The notes: generated by a model from the letters alone, not told the origin. A stretch of DNA of 64,000 nt from JBGSUZ01 sp964404895 (GCA_964404895.1 CAYOLV010000008.1:18309-82308), one strand, 5' to 3'; shown: positions 1 through 8,311, counted from the first letter of the stretch. Made by a program: numbers and translations.

Positions 1-1
1 C

Positions 2-520
2 TTAATCATCATGACTTCCAATATTGGAGCGGATCGTCTTTCTAAGAAACGCCAGTTGATGGGCTTTGGAGACATCGACCAAGACGAAGTTGAAAAACAA
101 CGGGTTAGAGAAGCTTTGACAGAGTCTCTGAAAGGCTATTTCAAGCCAGAGTTCCTTAATCGAATAGATGATGTGGTGGTCTTTAATACCCTTAACCCTG
201 AAGATATTAGAGAAATTGTGAATCTGGTCAGCGCAGATTTGGAGCAACGCATGGCACATTTGGGATACCCTTTGGTGATCAGCGATAAAGCGAAAGATCA
301 TTTGGCAATAGTGGGCTATGACGATGAATACGGCGCAAGACCTCTAAAGCGAACCATGACCAAACTGGTAGAAGATAAATTGGCAGAGTATATTTTAAAA
401 CATCCTATGGGTGAGCCATTGAAGTTTATTGTGACTTTTGAAAATGGCGAGATTCACATTCAATCAGAGAAAATGGAACAACCAAAGGAACTTGAAGAGG
501 TGACAAATGGCAAAGGTTAA
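2..520 (+). CDS. clpC: ClpC-type AAA+ protease ATPase subunit, C-terminal part
   Basis: The frame is open through the left edge, so only the last ~170 residues are present. They begin in the sensor-1 region of the second AAA+ module (IMTSNIGA) and include the D2 small domain with the GARPLKRTM motif carrying the sensor-2 arginine. The family is a hexameric ATP-driven unfoldase that feeds substrates to ClpP in the cytoplasm. The stop overlaps the radA start by 14 nt, so the two are probably translationally coupled. ClpC rather than ClpB or ClpE is inferred from the clpC-radA-disA gene order; the N-terminal domains that would prove it are outside the window. Confidence 0.88.
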   Translation, partial: LIIMTSNIGADRLSKKRQLMGFGDIDQDEVEKQRVREALTESLKGYFKPEFLNRIDDVVVFNTLNPEDIREIVNLVSADLEQRMAHLGYPLVISDKAKDHLAIVGYDDEYGARPLKRTMTKLVEDKLAEYILKHPMGEPLKFIVTFENGEIHIQSEKMEQPKELEEVTNGKG

Positions 521-1880
521 ATCAAAATTCGTCTGTCAAAACTGCGGTTATTTTTCGGTGAAATGGCTTGGGAAATGCCCAGAATGTGGGACGTGGGACA
601 GCATGGTAGAAGAAGTGGAAACCAGCGACGTAGAAAGAGACTCTAGAACACTTAGAGCGACTAACAAGATTGAGAAACCTATTTCGATTAAAAATATAAC
701 CATCGAAAAAGAAGATCGCTTCAGCAGTGGCATTGAAGAACTGGACATTGTCCTCGGAGGCGGTATAGTAAAGGGTTCTCTAATGTTGGTAGGAGGAGAT
801 CCGGGTATAGGGAAATCCACCATGCTCCTGCAAGTGGCTGATCATGTGGCGAAACAGGGAAAGAAAGTCCTCTATGTTTCAGGTGAGGAAAGTGTGAAGC
901 AAACAAAAATGAGAGCAGACCGCTTGGATATTGCCTCTGATTCCTTATATGTTCTCTCTGAGAATAATATGGATGTTATATTAGGTGAAATCACACAGCT
1001 GCAGCCAGACGTGATTGTGGTCGACTCCATTCAAACGGTCTATAGAGAAGATGTAGCTTCTGCTCCGGGCAGCGTTTCCCAAGTTAGAGAAGCCACAGGG
1101 CTCTTAATGAAAATCGCGAAAGGGATGGGCATCTCGACCTTTATAGTAGGTCACGTCACAAAAAATGGTGCCATTGCAGGGCCGAAAGTATTGGAACATA
1201 TGGTGGATACCGTACTTTATTTTGAAGGGGAACGGTATCATATTTATCGTATTTTAAGAGCTGTTAAAAATCGGTTTGGTAGTACCAACGAAATTGGGGT
1301 ATATGAAATGACAAATAAGGGATTGAGAGGCGTGAGTAATCCATCCAATTTGTTCATTTCTGAAAGAAGGGCTGAAGCGTCTGGATCTGTTGTAACAGCA
1401 GCGGTTGAGGGGACAAGACCTGTTTTGGTAGAAATTCAGGCTTTGGTTTCTCAAACCACTTTTGGTATGCCAAGAAGAACTGCAGTAGGTGTGGACTATA
1501 ATAAGCTAGTCATGCTGATGGCCGTTTTGGAAAAAAGAGTAGGTCTTGCTTTGGCAGATCAAGATTGTTACATCAACGTAGTTGGCGGCATGAGCATGGA
1601 AGAGCCTTCTGCAGACTTAGCCATCGTCACAGCCGTTGCGGCAAGCTTTAGAAATTTCATTATGGATGCTGAAACCTTAGTCTTTGGAGAGGTGGGGCTG
1701 ACGGGTGAAATTCGAAATGTCAGCCAGCCTCAGATTCGATTGAATGAAGGGATCAAATTGGGATTCAAACGCTTCATCATGCCTTTTGGAAATATTGAGG
1801 GTCTAGAAGTGCCCAAAACCGTTAAGGTCTACGGCGTAAAAACCGTTGAGGAGGCATTTTCTAATCTCTTTGGGAGGTAG
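507..1880 (+). CDS. radA: DNA repair protein RadA (Sms)
   Basis: Full-length 457-residue RadA. The N-terminal zinc finger has Cys10, Cys13, Cys24 and Cys27. A RecA-like ATPase core follows, with Walker A GGDPGIGKST near residue 97 and the RadA signature KNRFG near residue 254. A Lon-protease-like C-terminal domain (about residues 290-457) ends the protein. RadA is a DnaB-like branch-migration helicase acting in recombination. It overlaps clpC by 14 nt and lies 5 nt before disA. This matches the known radA-disA pairing, in which RadA modulates DisA activity in Bacillus (known for the family, not seen here). Confidence 0.96.
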   Translation: MAKVKSKFVCQNCGYFSVKWLGKCPECGTWDSMVEEVETSDVERDSRTLRATNKIEKPISIKNITIEKEDRFSSGIEELDIVLGGGIVKGSLMLVGGDPGIGKSTMLLQVADHVAKQGKKVLYVSGEESVKQTKMRADRLDIASDSLYVLSENNMDVILGEITQLQPDVIVVDSIQTVYREDVASAPGSVSQVREATGLLMKIAKGMGISTFIVGHVTKNGAIAGPKVLEHMVDTVLYFEGERYHIYRILRAVKNRFGSTNEIGVYEMTNKGLRGVSNPSNLFISERRAEASGSVVTAAVEGTRPVLVEIQALVSQTTFGMPRRTAVGVDYNKLVMLMAVLEKRVGLALADQDCYINVVGGMSMEEPSADLAIVTAVAASFRNFIMDAETLVFGEVGLTGEIRNVSQPQIRLNEGIKLGFKRFIMPFGNIEGLEVPKTVKVYGVKTVEEAFSNLFGR

Positions 1881-1885
1881 AGAAG

Positions 1886-2641
1886 ATGATGAAACGTAGA
1901 CAGCAAATGTCACCGGATATGAAAAAGGCTATTTCCTTAATTGCGCCTGGAACTTCTCTGCGCGAAGGGATAGATAATCTCGTAGTCGGAAAAATGGGTG
2001 GTCTGATTTATTATGGCAATCCTGAAGAAATCATGCCTATTATTGATGGAGGATTTTTAATCGATGTGCCCTACACCCCGAATTATCTTTATGAACTGGG
2101 AAAAATGGATGGCGCAATTATTCTCTCGTCAGACTGTCACAGAATTCTCTATGCCAATTGTCAACTGATTCCAAGCTATGACCTATCTACTTCTGAAACG
2201 GGTACTCGTCATAGAACGGCTGAACGGGTCTCGAAAATGACCAGTGGGGCAGTTATTTGTATTTCCCAGAGGCGTAACCAGATTACCCTGTTCCACAAGG
2301 GGCATCGGTATATGCTTCAAGACATCAGTCTCATTGTCAATTTAGCAGCCCAGTGTCAACAAGCTCTTGAAATCGCTAGAGCCAATTTTGATGAAGCTCT
2401 TAAAATCTTCTTTGAAGTCAGTTTGGAGGGACGTGAAAATTGTCAGCCTGAAATTGATTACTGCCTCTTTAGGGGGGAGCACCTGATGAGTTTGTATGAC
2501 CTAATGGAAGGCTATTTGTTAGAACTTGGAAGCGAAGGGGAGTTGTTTACACAGGCGGTTTCTGATTTGCTCTCGGATGTGGGAAATCAAATGGAGGATC
2601 TTAAAAAGCTTTTAATTGCCCAGGAAATGAAAATGGTATAA
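1886..2641 (+). CDS. disA: DisA-type diadenylate cyclase lacking the HhH domain
   Basis: Makes cyclic di-AMP from two ATP. The DAC domain (about residues 15-150) has the catalytic DGA motif at residues 75-77 and the RHRTAERV motif at 108-115, matching Bacillus DisA numbering. A helical linker follows and the protein stops at residue 251. Canonical DisA is about 350-360 residues and ends in a helix-hairpin-helix DNA-binding domain, which is absent here. A terminator starts 15 nt after the stop, so no remnant of the missing part lies downstream. An ATG three nt further on is an alternative start; the ribosome site is GGGAGG at the end of radA. The enzyme is probably active, but DNA scanning may be lost. 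Confidence 0.9.
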   Translation: MMKRRQQMSPDMKKAISLIAPGTSLREGIDNLVVGKMGGLIYYGNPEEIMPIIDGGFLIDVPYTPNYLYELGKMDGAIILSSDCHRILYANCQLIPSYDLSTSETGTRHRTAERVSKMTSGAVICISQRRNQITLFHKGHRYMLQDISLIVNLAAQCQQALEIARANFDEALKIFFEVSLEGRENCQPEIDYCLFRGEHLMSLYDLMEGYLLELGSEGELFTQAVSDLLSDVGNQMEDLKKLLIAQEMKMV

Positions 2642-2655
2642 ACAGTTAAAAATAA

Positions 2656-2712
2656 AAAGAGACTGAATCTCACAGGGCATTGACCCAAGAGAGACAGTCT
2701 CTTTGTTTTAAT
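2656..2712. terminator. Bidirectional terminator between disA and the convergent gene
   Basis: A 10-bp inverted repeat (AAAGAGACTG at 2656-2665, CAGTCTCTTT at 2695-2704) is flanked by A-rich sequence on the left and T-rich sequence on the right. It can therefore end transcription from both disA (+) and the convergent gene (-). The minus-strand stop codon lies on its edge. Confidence 0.8.
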
Positions 2713-3103
2713 ATAAGCTGAAGGGACCTAGTGCTTTAATGCGTTTGTATTCTTGGAGCATGACATCGTATAAGTTGACGTCGAGCTGGTTGCAAATAGC
2801 TGTTAAGTAGAAGAGATGAGACCCAATTTCCTGTTCGACTTTCTCTCTGCAAGTCGGGCAAAGCTCCCCGGCTAATTGATTAATGCTCATTTTCTTTAAG
2901 TCAAAAAACTCGGCACCTTCTGGGATTTCTCCTTTTTGAGCATTGAGTTTGACACAGCCGCAGGCGGTAATGGTCTTAACGACGGAACGGTTGACACGGG
3001 CGTTTGAAGCTTCCAATTTTGTAATAAGGTCTAGAATATTGGTGTGCCGTACTAGGACTTCGTCCACGGTGTTCTGGAACTGATCGTATAACAAATCATT
3101 CAA
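2708..3103 (-). CDS. Conserved clostridial protein of unknown function
   Basis: A 131-residue soluble protein with no signal peptide or membrane segment. Visible features are two Cys motifs (ACGC near residue 47 and CPTC near residue 82) and a C-terminal helical stretch (EIGSHLFYLTAICNQLDVNLYDV) resembling MazG-type all-alpha pyrophosphohydrolase helices. From memory this protein recurs between disA and carD in clostridia, sometimes under a DUF1573 label; I cannot verify that. The ATG is preceded by GGAGTGAG on the minus strand. The gene converges on disA and diverges from carD. Function is unknown; the nucleotide-hydrolase resemblance is only a hint. Confidence 0.72.
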   Translation of the reverse strand: MNDLLYDQFQNTVDEVLVRHTNILDLITKLEASNARVNRSVVKTITACGCVKLNAQKGEIPEGAEFFDLKKMSINQLAGELCPTCREKVEQEIGSHLFYLTAICNQLDVNLYDVMLQEYKRIKALGPFSLY

Positions 3104-3225
3104 TATCTACTCACTCCTTTGAGGGCTTGGAAGTTCTAGCTTTCTCATTTCTTGAAATTATTGTAACACAACTTATCCTCAATTTTAAAGTTGTTATTTA
3201 AAAATTCTGAAAAACATTTAATGGA

Positions 3226-3254
3226 TTGACACTGAAAAATCACTATGATAAAAT
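3226..3254 (+). promoter_or_regulatory. Upstream sigma-A-type promoter of carD
   Basis: TTGACA at 3226-3231 and TAAAAT at 3249-3254 with a 17-bp spacer. This is the first of two stacked promoter-like sequences in front of carD. Confidence 0.55.
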
Positions 3255-3267
3255 AATTTATTTTAAT

Positions 3268-3297
3268 TTGACCAAACCCTAAAAAATAAGGTATAAT
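3268..3297 (+). promoter_or_regulatory. Downstream sigma-A-type promoter of carD
   Basis: TTGACC at 3268-3273 and a perfect TATAAT at 3292-3297 with an 18-bp spacer. The -10 lies about 33 nt before the carD ATG, giving a short leader. Confidence 0.65.
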
Positions 3298-3330
3298 ATA
3301 AAATAAGTATTCATTTGAGGAGGTGCATTG

Positions 3331-3807
3331 ATGTTTCGAATTGGAGATCGTATCGTATATCCCATGCATGGCGCGGGCGTTATTGAAGACGTAGAAGAAA
3401 AGGAAATCCTTGGCGAACTTCGGAAATATTTCGTACTCAGGTTACCTCTTAAAAACATGAAGGTGCTGTTACCGGTAGATAATATCGATAGTCTGGGCAT
3501 TCGCCTGATCATGACGAAAGAGGCATTTGAGGATGTTATGAAAGTCCTTGAAAACGAGGAGTTTGACTTACAGACGAATTGGAACCGGAGATACAGATCG
3601 AACATGGAAAAAGTGAAAACTGGTGATATTTTTGAAGTGGCGACGGTTGTCAGAGACCTAATCCATATTGAACGCGCTAAAGGGCTTTCAACTGGGGAAA
3701 GAAAAATGCTGACCAATACCAAACAAATTCTCATCAGTGAAATGATTTTAGCTACAGAAGTTGACGAACGCGAAGCAGAGACTTTGATCGATGCGGCGGT
3801 ACACTAA
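3331..3807 (+). CDS. carD: CarD/CdnL-family RNA polymerase-binding regulator
   Basis: A 158-residue protein. The N-terminal Tudor-like RNA polymerase-interaction domain (MFRIGDRIVYPMHGAGVIED onward, residues 1-60) binds the RNAP beta subunit in this family. A helical C-terminal domain follows that contacts promoter DNA in characterised homologues and often activates rRNA and housekeeping promoters. The ATG at 3331 is chosen over an in-frame TTG three nt earlier because GAGGAGGTG ends 7 nt before it. The gene is monocistronic: two promoters precede it and a terminator follows. Confidence 0.93.
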   Translation: MFRIGDRIVYPMHGAGVIEDVEEKEILGELRKYFVLRLPLKNMKVLLPVDNIDSLGIRLIMTKEAFEDVMKVLENEEFDLQTNWNRRYRSNMEKVKTGDIFEVATVVRDLIHIERAKGLSTGERKMLTNTKQILISEMILATEVDEREAETLIDAAVH

Positions 3808-3822
3808 AATCTTTGTTTTGAA

Positions 3823-3868
3823 TAGCTGATGTCGGGTATCCACTAGGGTATGCAGCATCAGCTTTTTT
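3823..3868 (+). terminator. Terminator after carD
   Basis: AGCTGATG (3824-3831) pairs with CATCAGCT (3856-3863), followed by a run of T residues. Confidence 0.8.
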
Positions 3869-3990
3869 GTATTTAAATCCGAATCTATCTTGAGGGGTTC
3901 AGAAAGTCTTTGTTTTTAGAGAAAGATTTGTGGCAGGTTCTTAAAAGAAGATTAAAAAAGTGTAAATACAAATGTTTATACAAATAATTA

Positions 3991-3999
3991 TGCTATGAT
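3991..3999 (+). promoter_or_regulatory. Extended -10 promoter for the PIN/TRAM gene
   Basis: TGCTATGAT is an extended -10 element; no good -35 lies 17-18 bp upstream. The same TGCTATGAT motif occurs in the gltX promoter. Confidence 0.5.
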
Positions 4000-4055
4000 A
4001 TTAGAGCAATCCAGTGATTGCAACAAATTATAAAAATGAAGAAAGGAGGCAACAT

Positions 4056-5150
4056 ATGTTAAAGAAAATCGCAAGAGTCGTCTTAACGATTCTGGGCGTA
4101 TCGGCAGGGTATGCAGTGGGCTTACTGCTTTTGTCAGTGAATGGCATTGGCAAAATGTTCAACTATACCCAAAACGACAATCTTTTTAAATTCGTTTTTT
4201 CAACGGTAACAGGGGCTATATTCGGACTTATACTTTATCTTATTTTTCCATGGATTGTACATTTATCAAAAAAATTAGTTAAAGGTGCGGAGGACGAACT
4301 TGAAAAAGTGCCGACCCATCAAATTGTAGTGGGTTCTATTGGTCTGATTGTGGGTCTGGTCATTGCATTTTTGATCAGCAGTGCCATCAGTCTGATTCCA
4401 ATTCCGTTCATCAGTTTGCTCAGCCTTGTGATTTACGTCTTCTTAGGTTATTTAGGCGTGAGTCTTGCTATTAAAAATATAGGTGATTTTTCTAAAATAC
4501 AGGAAATGTTCAAAAGAAATTCGGCGAAGAGTGGTGCTGCTAAAGAAGTCAGCGGTGCCAAGCCTAAAATTTTGGATACCAGCGTCATCATTGACGGTCG
4601 TATTGCGGACATTTGTAAAACTGGGTTTGTTGAGGGCAGCTTGATTATTCCGAATTTCGTTTTGGAAGAATTGAGACACATTGCCGATTCTTCCGACGGG
4701 CTAAAACGCAATAGAGGTAGAAGAGGGTTAGACATTCTCAACATCATTCAAAAGGAATTAAAATTAGATATCCGCATTGTGGATACCGATTTTGAAGATG
4801 TGGCAGAAGTGGATATGAAGCTTCTTAAACTCGCGCAAAAAATGAATGGTATGGTTGTGACAAATGACTTTAATCTGAATAAAGTGGCAGAACTCCAAGG
4901 GGTTATTGTGCTCAATATCAATGAATTGGCCAATGCGGTTAAACCCGTAGTTTTACCAGGCGAGGAAATGACTGTTTACGTGGTCAAAGAAGGAAAAGAG
5001 AATAACCAGGGCGTAGCCTACTTAGACGATGGCACCATGATTGTGGTTGAAGGTGGCAGAAAGTTTATGAATGAAACCATAGATGTTTTGGTAACCAGCG
5101 TTTTACAAACAGCAGCCGGACGCATGATCTTTGCCAAACCCGCTCATTAG
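4056..5150 (+). CDS. yacL: Membrane-anchored PIN/TRAM domain protein (YacL family)
   Basis: 364 residues: about four hydrophobic segments in the first 140 residues, then a PIN-like nuclease fold starting at KILDTSVIIDGRIADI (about residue 170), then a C-terminal TRAM-like nucleic-acid-binding domain (about residues 300-360). PIN acidic residues (DTS and DGR region, later VDTDFED and VTNDFN) appear intact, so an RNase is plausible, but the family's substrate is not known to me. The ATG at 4056 is preceded by AAAGGAGGC; a longer upstream frame has no ribosome site. In Firmicutes this gene sits between carD or clpC and ispD, as here. Confidence 0.9.
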   Translation: MLKKIARVVLTILGVSAGYAVGLLLLSVNGIGKMFNYTQNDNLFKFVFSTVTGAIFGLILYLIFPWIVHLSKKLVKGAEDELEKVPTHQIVVGSIGLIVGLVIAFLISSAISLIPIPFISLLSLVIYVFLGYLGVSLAIKNIGDFSKIQEMFKRNSAKSGAAKEVSGAKPKILDTSVIIDGRIADICKTGFVEGSLIIPNFVLEELRHIADSSDGLKRNRGRRGLDILNIIQKELKLDIRIVDTDFEDVAEVDMKLLKLAQKMNGMVVTNDFNLNKVAELQGVIVLNINELANAVKPVVLPGEEMTVYVVKEGKENNQGVAYLDDGTMIVVEGGRKFMNETIDVLVTSVLQTAAGRMIFAKPAH

Positions 5151-5159
5151 TATGACTTT

Positions 5160-5204
5160 AAGGCGTTCGCGTTCCAGTTATTGGGGTGTGGAACGCCTTT
5201 TATT
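5160..5204 (+). terminator. Terminator-like hairpin before ispD
   Basis: AAGGCGTTC (5160-5168) pairs with GAACGCCTT (5191-5199), followed by TTATT. The ispD start is only 20 nt further, so this may attenuate rather than fully stop transcription. Confidence 0.6.
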
Positions 5205-5223
5205 GAAGAAGAGGTGATGACCG

Positions 5224-5961
5224 ATGTATAAAGACCAAAAGATTGCCGTGGTCATACCCGCTGCGGGAAATGGCAGACGAATGGGTACGAATGAAATTAA
5301 AACGTTTTTAAAGCTGAGAGGCAGAGATCTGATTGAGTGGACGCTGCTGCCTTTTGCATCGTGTGGATGGATCGATCAGATTATTGTGGTGGGAAGAAAG
5401 CAAGACGAAGAACGCTTTGGCAATATGCTCAATAAAATCAGAACAGAATTATCTGAGAAGGAAATCCTCTATCCTGAAATGTCTTTTATCGTTGGGGGGG
5501 CAGACCGACTAGAGTCAGTGGACAACGGGCTGCATCAACTGATGGATGACATTAATTTTGTTATGGTGCACGACGGCGCCCGGCCTTTAGTGTCAGAAGA
5601 GGTCATAGAACGTTGTCTTGAAGATGTCTTTGAGCACAATACTTCTGTAGTTTGCGTGCCTGTTAAGGACACTATCAAAATAGCCACAGATGATCATTTT
5701 GTAGAATCTACTCCTGACCGAAGCCGTCTATTTTCAATTCAAACCCCACAGTGTTTTGAACGAAATTTACTTCTGCGGGCTTACGAACAAGGGAAAATTC
5801 AAGGCTTATCGGTTACAGATGACAGCGGGTTAGTGGAAGCCTTTGGACACCCTGTAAAGCTGACCCTAGGCAGTTATAACAACATTAAAGTGACCACACC
5901 AGAAGACCTGATGTTGGCAGATCAGATTATGGCAAACCTAGAGGCGGAGGAAAATCAATGA
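5224..5961 (+). CDS. ispD: 2-C-methyl-D-erythritol 4-phosphate cytidylyltransferase
   Basis: Third step of the MEP isoprenoid pathway: CTP plus MEP gives CDP-ME. The 245-residue protein has the nucleotidyltransferase motif VIPAAGNGRRMG near residue 10, GGADRLESVDNGL near 96, and the metal/substrate motif VHDGARPLV near 118, all typical of IspD. An RBS (GAAGAGGTG) precedes the ATG. Its stop overlaps the ispF start by 4 nt (ATGA), so consecutive enzymes of the pathway are co-translated. Confidence 0.96.
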   Translation: MYKDQKIAVVIPAAGNGRRMGTNEIKTFLKLRGRDLIEWTLLPFASCGWIDQIIVVGRKQDEERFGNMLNKIRTELSEKEILYPEMSFIVGGADRLESVDNGLHQLMDDINFVMVHDGARPLVSEEVIERCLEDVFEHNTSVVCVPVKDTIKIATDDHFVESTPDRSRLFSIQTPQCFERNLLLRAYEQGKIQGLSVTDDSGLVEAFGHPVKLTLGSYNNIKVTTPEDLMLADQIMANLEAEENQ

Positions 5962-6431
5962 GAATAGGATTTGGTTATGATGTCCATCAATTGATAGAAG
6001 GACGCAAATTGATTTTAGGTGGCGTTGAAGTTCCCCATACATTAGGACTTCTAGGACATTCAGATGCAGATGTACTCACCCACGCCATCATGGACGCCAT
6101 GTTAGGTGCTTTAGCCTTAGGTGATATTGGTAAACATTTTCCAGATACAGATGCCCAGTATAAAGGGGCAGACAGTGTTGAGCTGTTAAAAAAAGTGGTC
6201 GAGATTTGTCGTGAACATGGCTATAAACTAGGCAATTTAGACACGACTATAGCCGCTCAAAAACCTAAGTTAGCCCCTTATATTGAAGAGATGCGCATTT
6301 GCCTCGCAGAAGCCCTAGACAGTCATTTATCTCAAGTGAGCATTAAGGCGACCACTACGGAAAAATTGGGTTTTGAAGGTCGAGAAGAAGGTATTTCTGC
6401 AACGGCGGTTGTGTTGATGCAGGCTTTGTAG
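5958..6431 (+). CDS. ispF: 2-C-methyl-D-erythritol 2,4-cyclodiphosphate synthase
   Basis: Fifth step of the MEP pathway, cyclising CDP-ME 2-phosphate with release of CMP. At 157 residues it is the usual length. Metal ligands are visible in GYDVHQL (Asp8, His10) and in the HSDADVLTHAIMDAMLGA segment. The C-terminal KATTTEKLGFEGREEGI is the family's substrate-binding motif. It is coupled to ispD by a 4-nt overlap. IspE, the intervening enzyme, is not in the window. Confidence 0.97.
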   Translation: MRIGFGYDVHQLIEGRKLILGGVEVPHTLGLLGHSDADVLTHAIMDAMLGALALGDIGKHFPDTDAQYKGADSVELLKKVVEICREHGYKLGNLDTTIAAQKPKLAPYIEEMRICLAEALDSHLSQVSIKATTTEKLGFEGREEGISATAVVLMQAL

Positions 6432-6457
6432 CGCAAATAAAATTATAGAGCCGAGTG

Positions 6458-6486
6458 TTGACAAAAACCTCAACTCTGTATATAGT
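6458..6486 (+). promoter_or_regulatory. Promoter of the proS T-box transcript
   Basis: Consensus TTGACA at 6458-6463 and TATAGT at 6481-6486, spacer 17 bp, placed just upstream of the T-box leader. Confidence 0.75.
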
Positions 6487-6504
6487 AATCATCAGAATAT
6501 AGAT

Positions 6505-6790
6505 ATTTGACTTTGAAAGAGCCAGTAAACAAGTGCAAGGGCTGTAAAGAGAGTGAAATCAAGAAGATGCCAAAACGGCAAAAACTTGCTGAGAGATTTC
6601 ACAGATACGCACTGGTCGAACCTACTCCGGAGTTTGTGTAAACACACGGGAACAGCCCGTTACAGCTGTATGGAGATGACAAACGTCTTCGAGAATCTGA
6701 TTTTTGAGAGTTTCGAAGGATACGTTTCGTCAATTAGAGTGGTACCGCGTCACCCCGCCTCTATTTTTATATAGAGTCGGGGTTTTTTGC
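6505..6790 (+). promoter_or_regulatory. T-box riboswitch controlling proS
   Basis: A roughly 290-nt leader that senses uncharged tRNA. The conserved T-box core AGAGTGGTACCGCG lies at 6736-6749 and is followed by the terminator. The UGGU element can pair with a tRNA ending in ACCA. A CCT triplet at 6622-6624, in GAACCTAC, is a good proline specifier candidate in the Stem I region; I did not fold Stem I in full. Placement directly before prolyl-tRNA synthetase supports tRNA-Pro as the ligand. An ORF that can be read through this region is spurious. Confidence 0.9.
6753..6788 (+). terminator. T-box terminator hairpin
   Basis: CCCCGCCTCTAT pairs with ATAGAGTCGGGG and is followed by six T residues. 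It is the off-state hairpin that the antiterminator built on the T-box sequence would displace. Confidence 0.85.
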
Positions 6791-6865
6791 GTTCATTTAC
6801 GTGTGAAGAACAAGCAATGGGGTATTCAAATAGACGGATATTCACAAAGAAGAGGAGGCCAAAAA

Positions 6866-8311
6866 ATGGCAAGAAATGATGAAGCATTTGTAAAAGAGAT
6901 TACAAAAATGGAAGATGATTTTGCTCAGTGGTATACCGACGTCATCAGAAAGACAGACTTGGTGGACTATTCTCCCGTTAAAGGTTTTATGGTTATTAAG
7001 TCTTACGGTTATGCCCTTTGGGAAAATATCCAAGCTTATTTAGACAAAAAGTTCAAAGAGACAGGTCATAAAAATATGTACTTCCCACTCTTGATCCCAG
7101 AAAGTTTACTTAACAAGGAAAAAGAACACGTTGAAGGCTTTGCGCCAGAAGTGGCATGGGTGACTCATGGGGGCAAAGAAGAGTTGGCAGAGCGTCTATG
7201 CATCCGACCAACTTCTGAAACCATCATCTGCGAAATGTATTCCAGATGGCTTAAATCTTACAGAGAACTGCCATACCTAAACAACCAATGGTGTTCGGTC
7301 GTCAGATGGGAAAAATCCACCCGTCCTTTCCTCAGAACTTCTGAATTCTTATGGCAAGAGGGACATACCCTCCACGAAACCGCTGAAGAAGCCCAAGCAG
7401 AGACCCTTCAAATGTTAGAAATTTATAGAGAAATGGCAGAAAATCTTTTGGCAATCCCAATGGTGGCGGGTCAAAAAAGTGAAAAAGAAAAGTTTGCAGG
7501 GGCGCATGCGACTTATACCATCGAAGCCCTTATGCACGATGGTAAAGCTCTTCAATCAGGCACATCCCATAACTTGGCGCAACATTTCACAAAAGCTTTT
7601 GACATCACCTTCCTAGGCAGAACGGGAGAACTGGAAAATCCACACCACACATCTTGGGGCGTTTCCACAAGGTTGATTGGTGGCTTGATTATGGTTCACG
7701 GCGACAATAGAGGACTTGTGTTGCCACCGAGAATAGCGCCGATACAGGTGGTCATCATCCCAATCGCACAGAACAAAGAAGGGGTTTTAGACAAAGCCTA
7801 TGAACTGAAAAAAGAGTTAGAGGCTAAAGGGCTTAGAGTTGAGCTGAACGATGACACCAACTACAGCCCTGGCTGGAAATTCAATGAATATGAAATGAAG
7901 GGCGTTCCAGTTCGCGTGGAGATTGGCCCTAAAGATATTGAGAAGAACCAAGCCATGGTAGGAAGAAGAGATAATCTGACAAAAGCCCCAATCGCGCTAG
8001 ACGGTTTTGGAGATAGTATTGTGACCTTATTAGATGATATTCATAACAACCTCTTGGAAAAAGCTAGAATTCACAGAGACGAAATGACCTTTACTTTTGA
8101 CACTTACGAAGAATTTGTGGAAAAAATGTCAACTCAAGCAGGCTTTGCTAAAGCTATGTGGTGTGGTGAGAGAGAATGTGAAGATAGAATTAAGGCAGAC
8201 ACAGCAGCCACTATCCGCTGTATGCCTTTTGAACAGGAACACTTGGGAGACACTTGCAACTTCTGCGGAAAGCCTGCAAAATCCATGGTATATGTTGCGA
8301 AAGCTTACTAG
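6866..8311 (+). CDS. proS: Prolyl-tRNA synthetase, archaeal/eukaryote-like type
   Basis: Class II synthetase of 481 residues charging tRNA-Pro. Motif 2 is visible around RWEKSTRPFLRTSEFLWQEG and motif 3 around VHGDNRGLVLPPRIAP. It lacks the large editing insertion of the ~570-residue bacterial type and carries the C-terminal Cys-rich zinc domain (WCGERECED near residue 430 and CNFCGK near the end) of the shorter archaeal-like form. Start chosen at 6866 after AGAGGAGGCC; the upstream in-frame extension runs through the T-box and is rejected. Expression is controlled by the T-box. Confidence 0.96.
   Translation: MARNDEAFVKEITKMEDDFAQWYTDVIRKTDLVDYSPVKGFMVIKSYGYALWENIQAYLDKKFKETGHKNMYFPLLIPESLLNKEKEHVEGFAPEVAWVTHGGKEELAERLCIRPTSETIICEMYSRWLKSYRELPYLNNQWCSVVRWEKSTRPFLRTSEFLWQEGHTLHETAEEAQAETLQMLEIYREMAENLLAIPMVAGQKSEKEKFAGAHATYTIEALMHDGKALQSGTSHNLAQHFTKAFDITFLGRTGELENPHHTSWGVSTRLIGGLIMVHGDNRGLVLPPRIAPIQVVIIPIAQNKEGVLDKAYELKKELEAKGLRVELNDDTNYSPGWKFNEYEMKGVPVRVEIGPKDIEKNQAMVGRRDNLTKAPIALDGFGDSIVTLLDDIHNNLLEKARIHRDEMTFTFDTYEEFVEKMSTQAGFAKAMWCGERECEDRIKADTAATIRCMPFEQEHLGDTCNFCGKPAKSMVYVAKAY

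Noticed and set aside
2642..2710. Frameshifted remainder of disA
   Set aside because: No HhH-like translation is visible in any frame before the terminator, so this is a clean truncation, not a recent pseudogene.
6553..6774. Open frame inside the proS leader
   Set aside because: It crosses the T-box core and terminator; the region is structured RNA.
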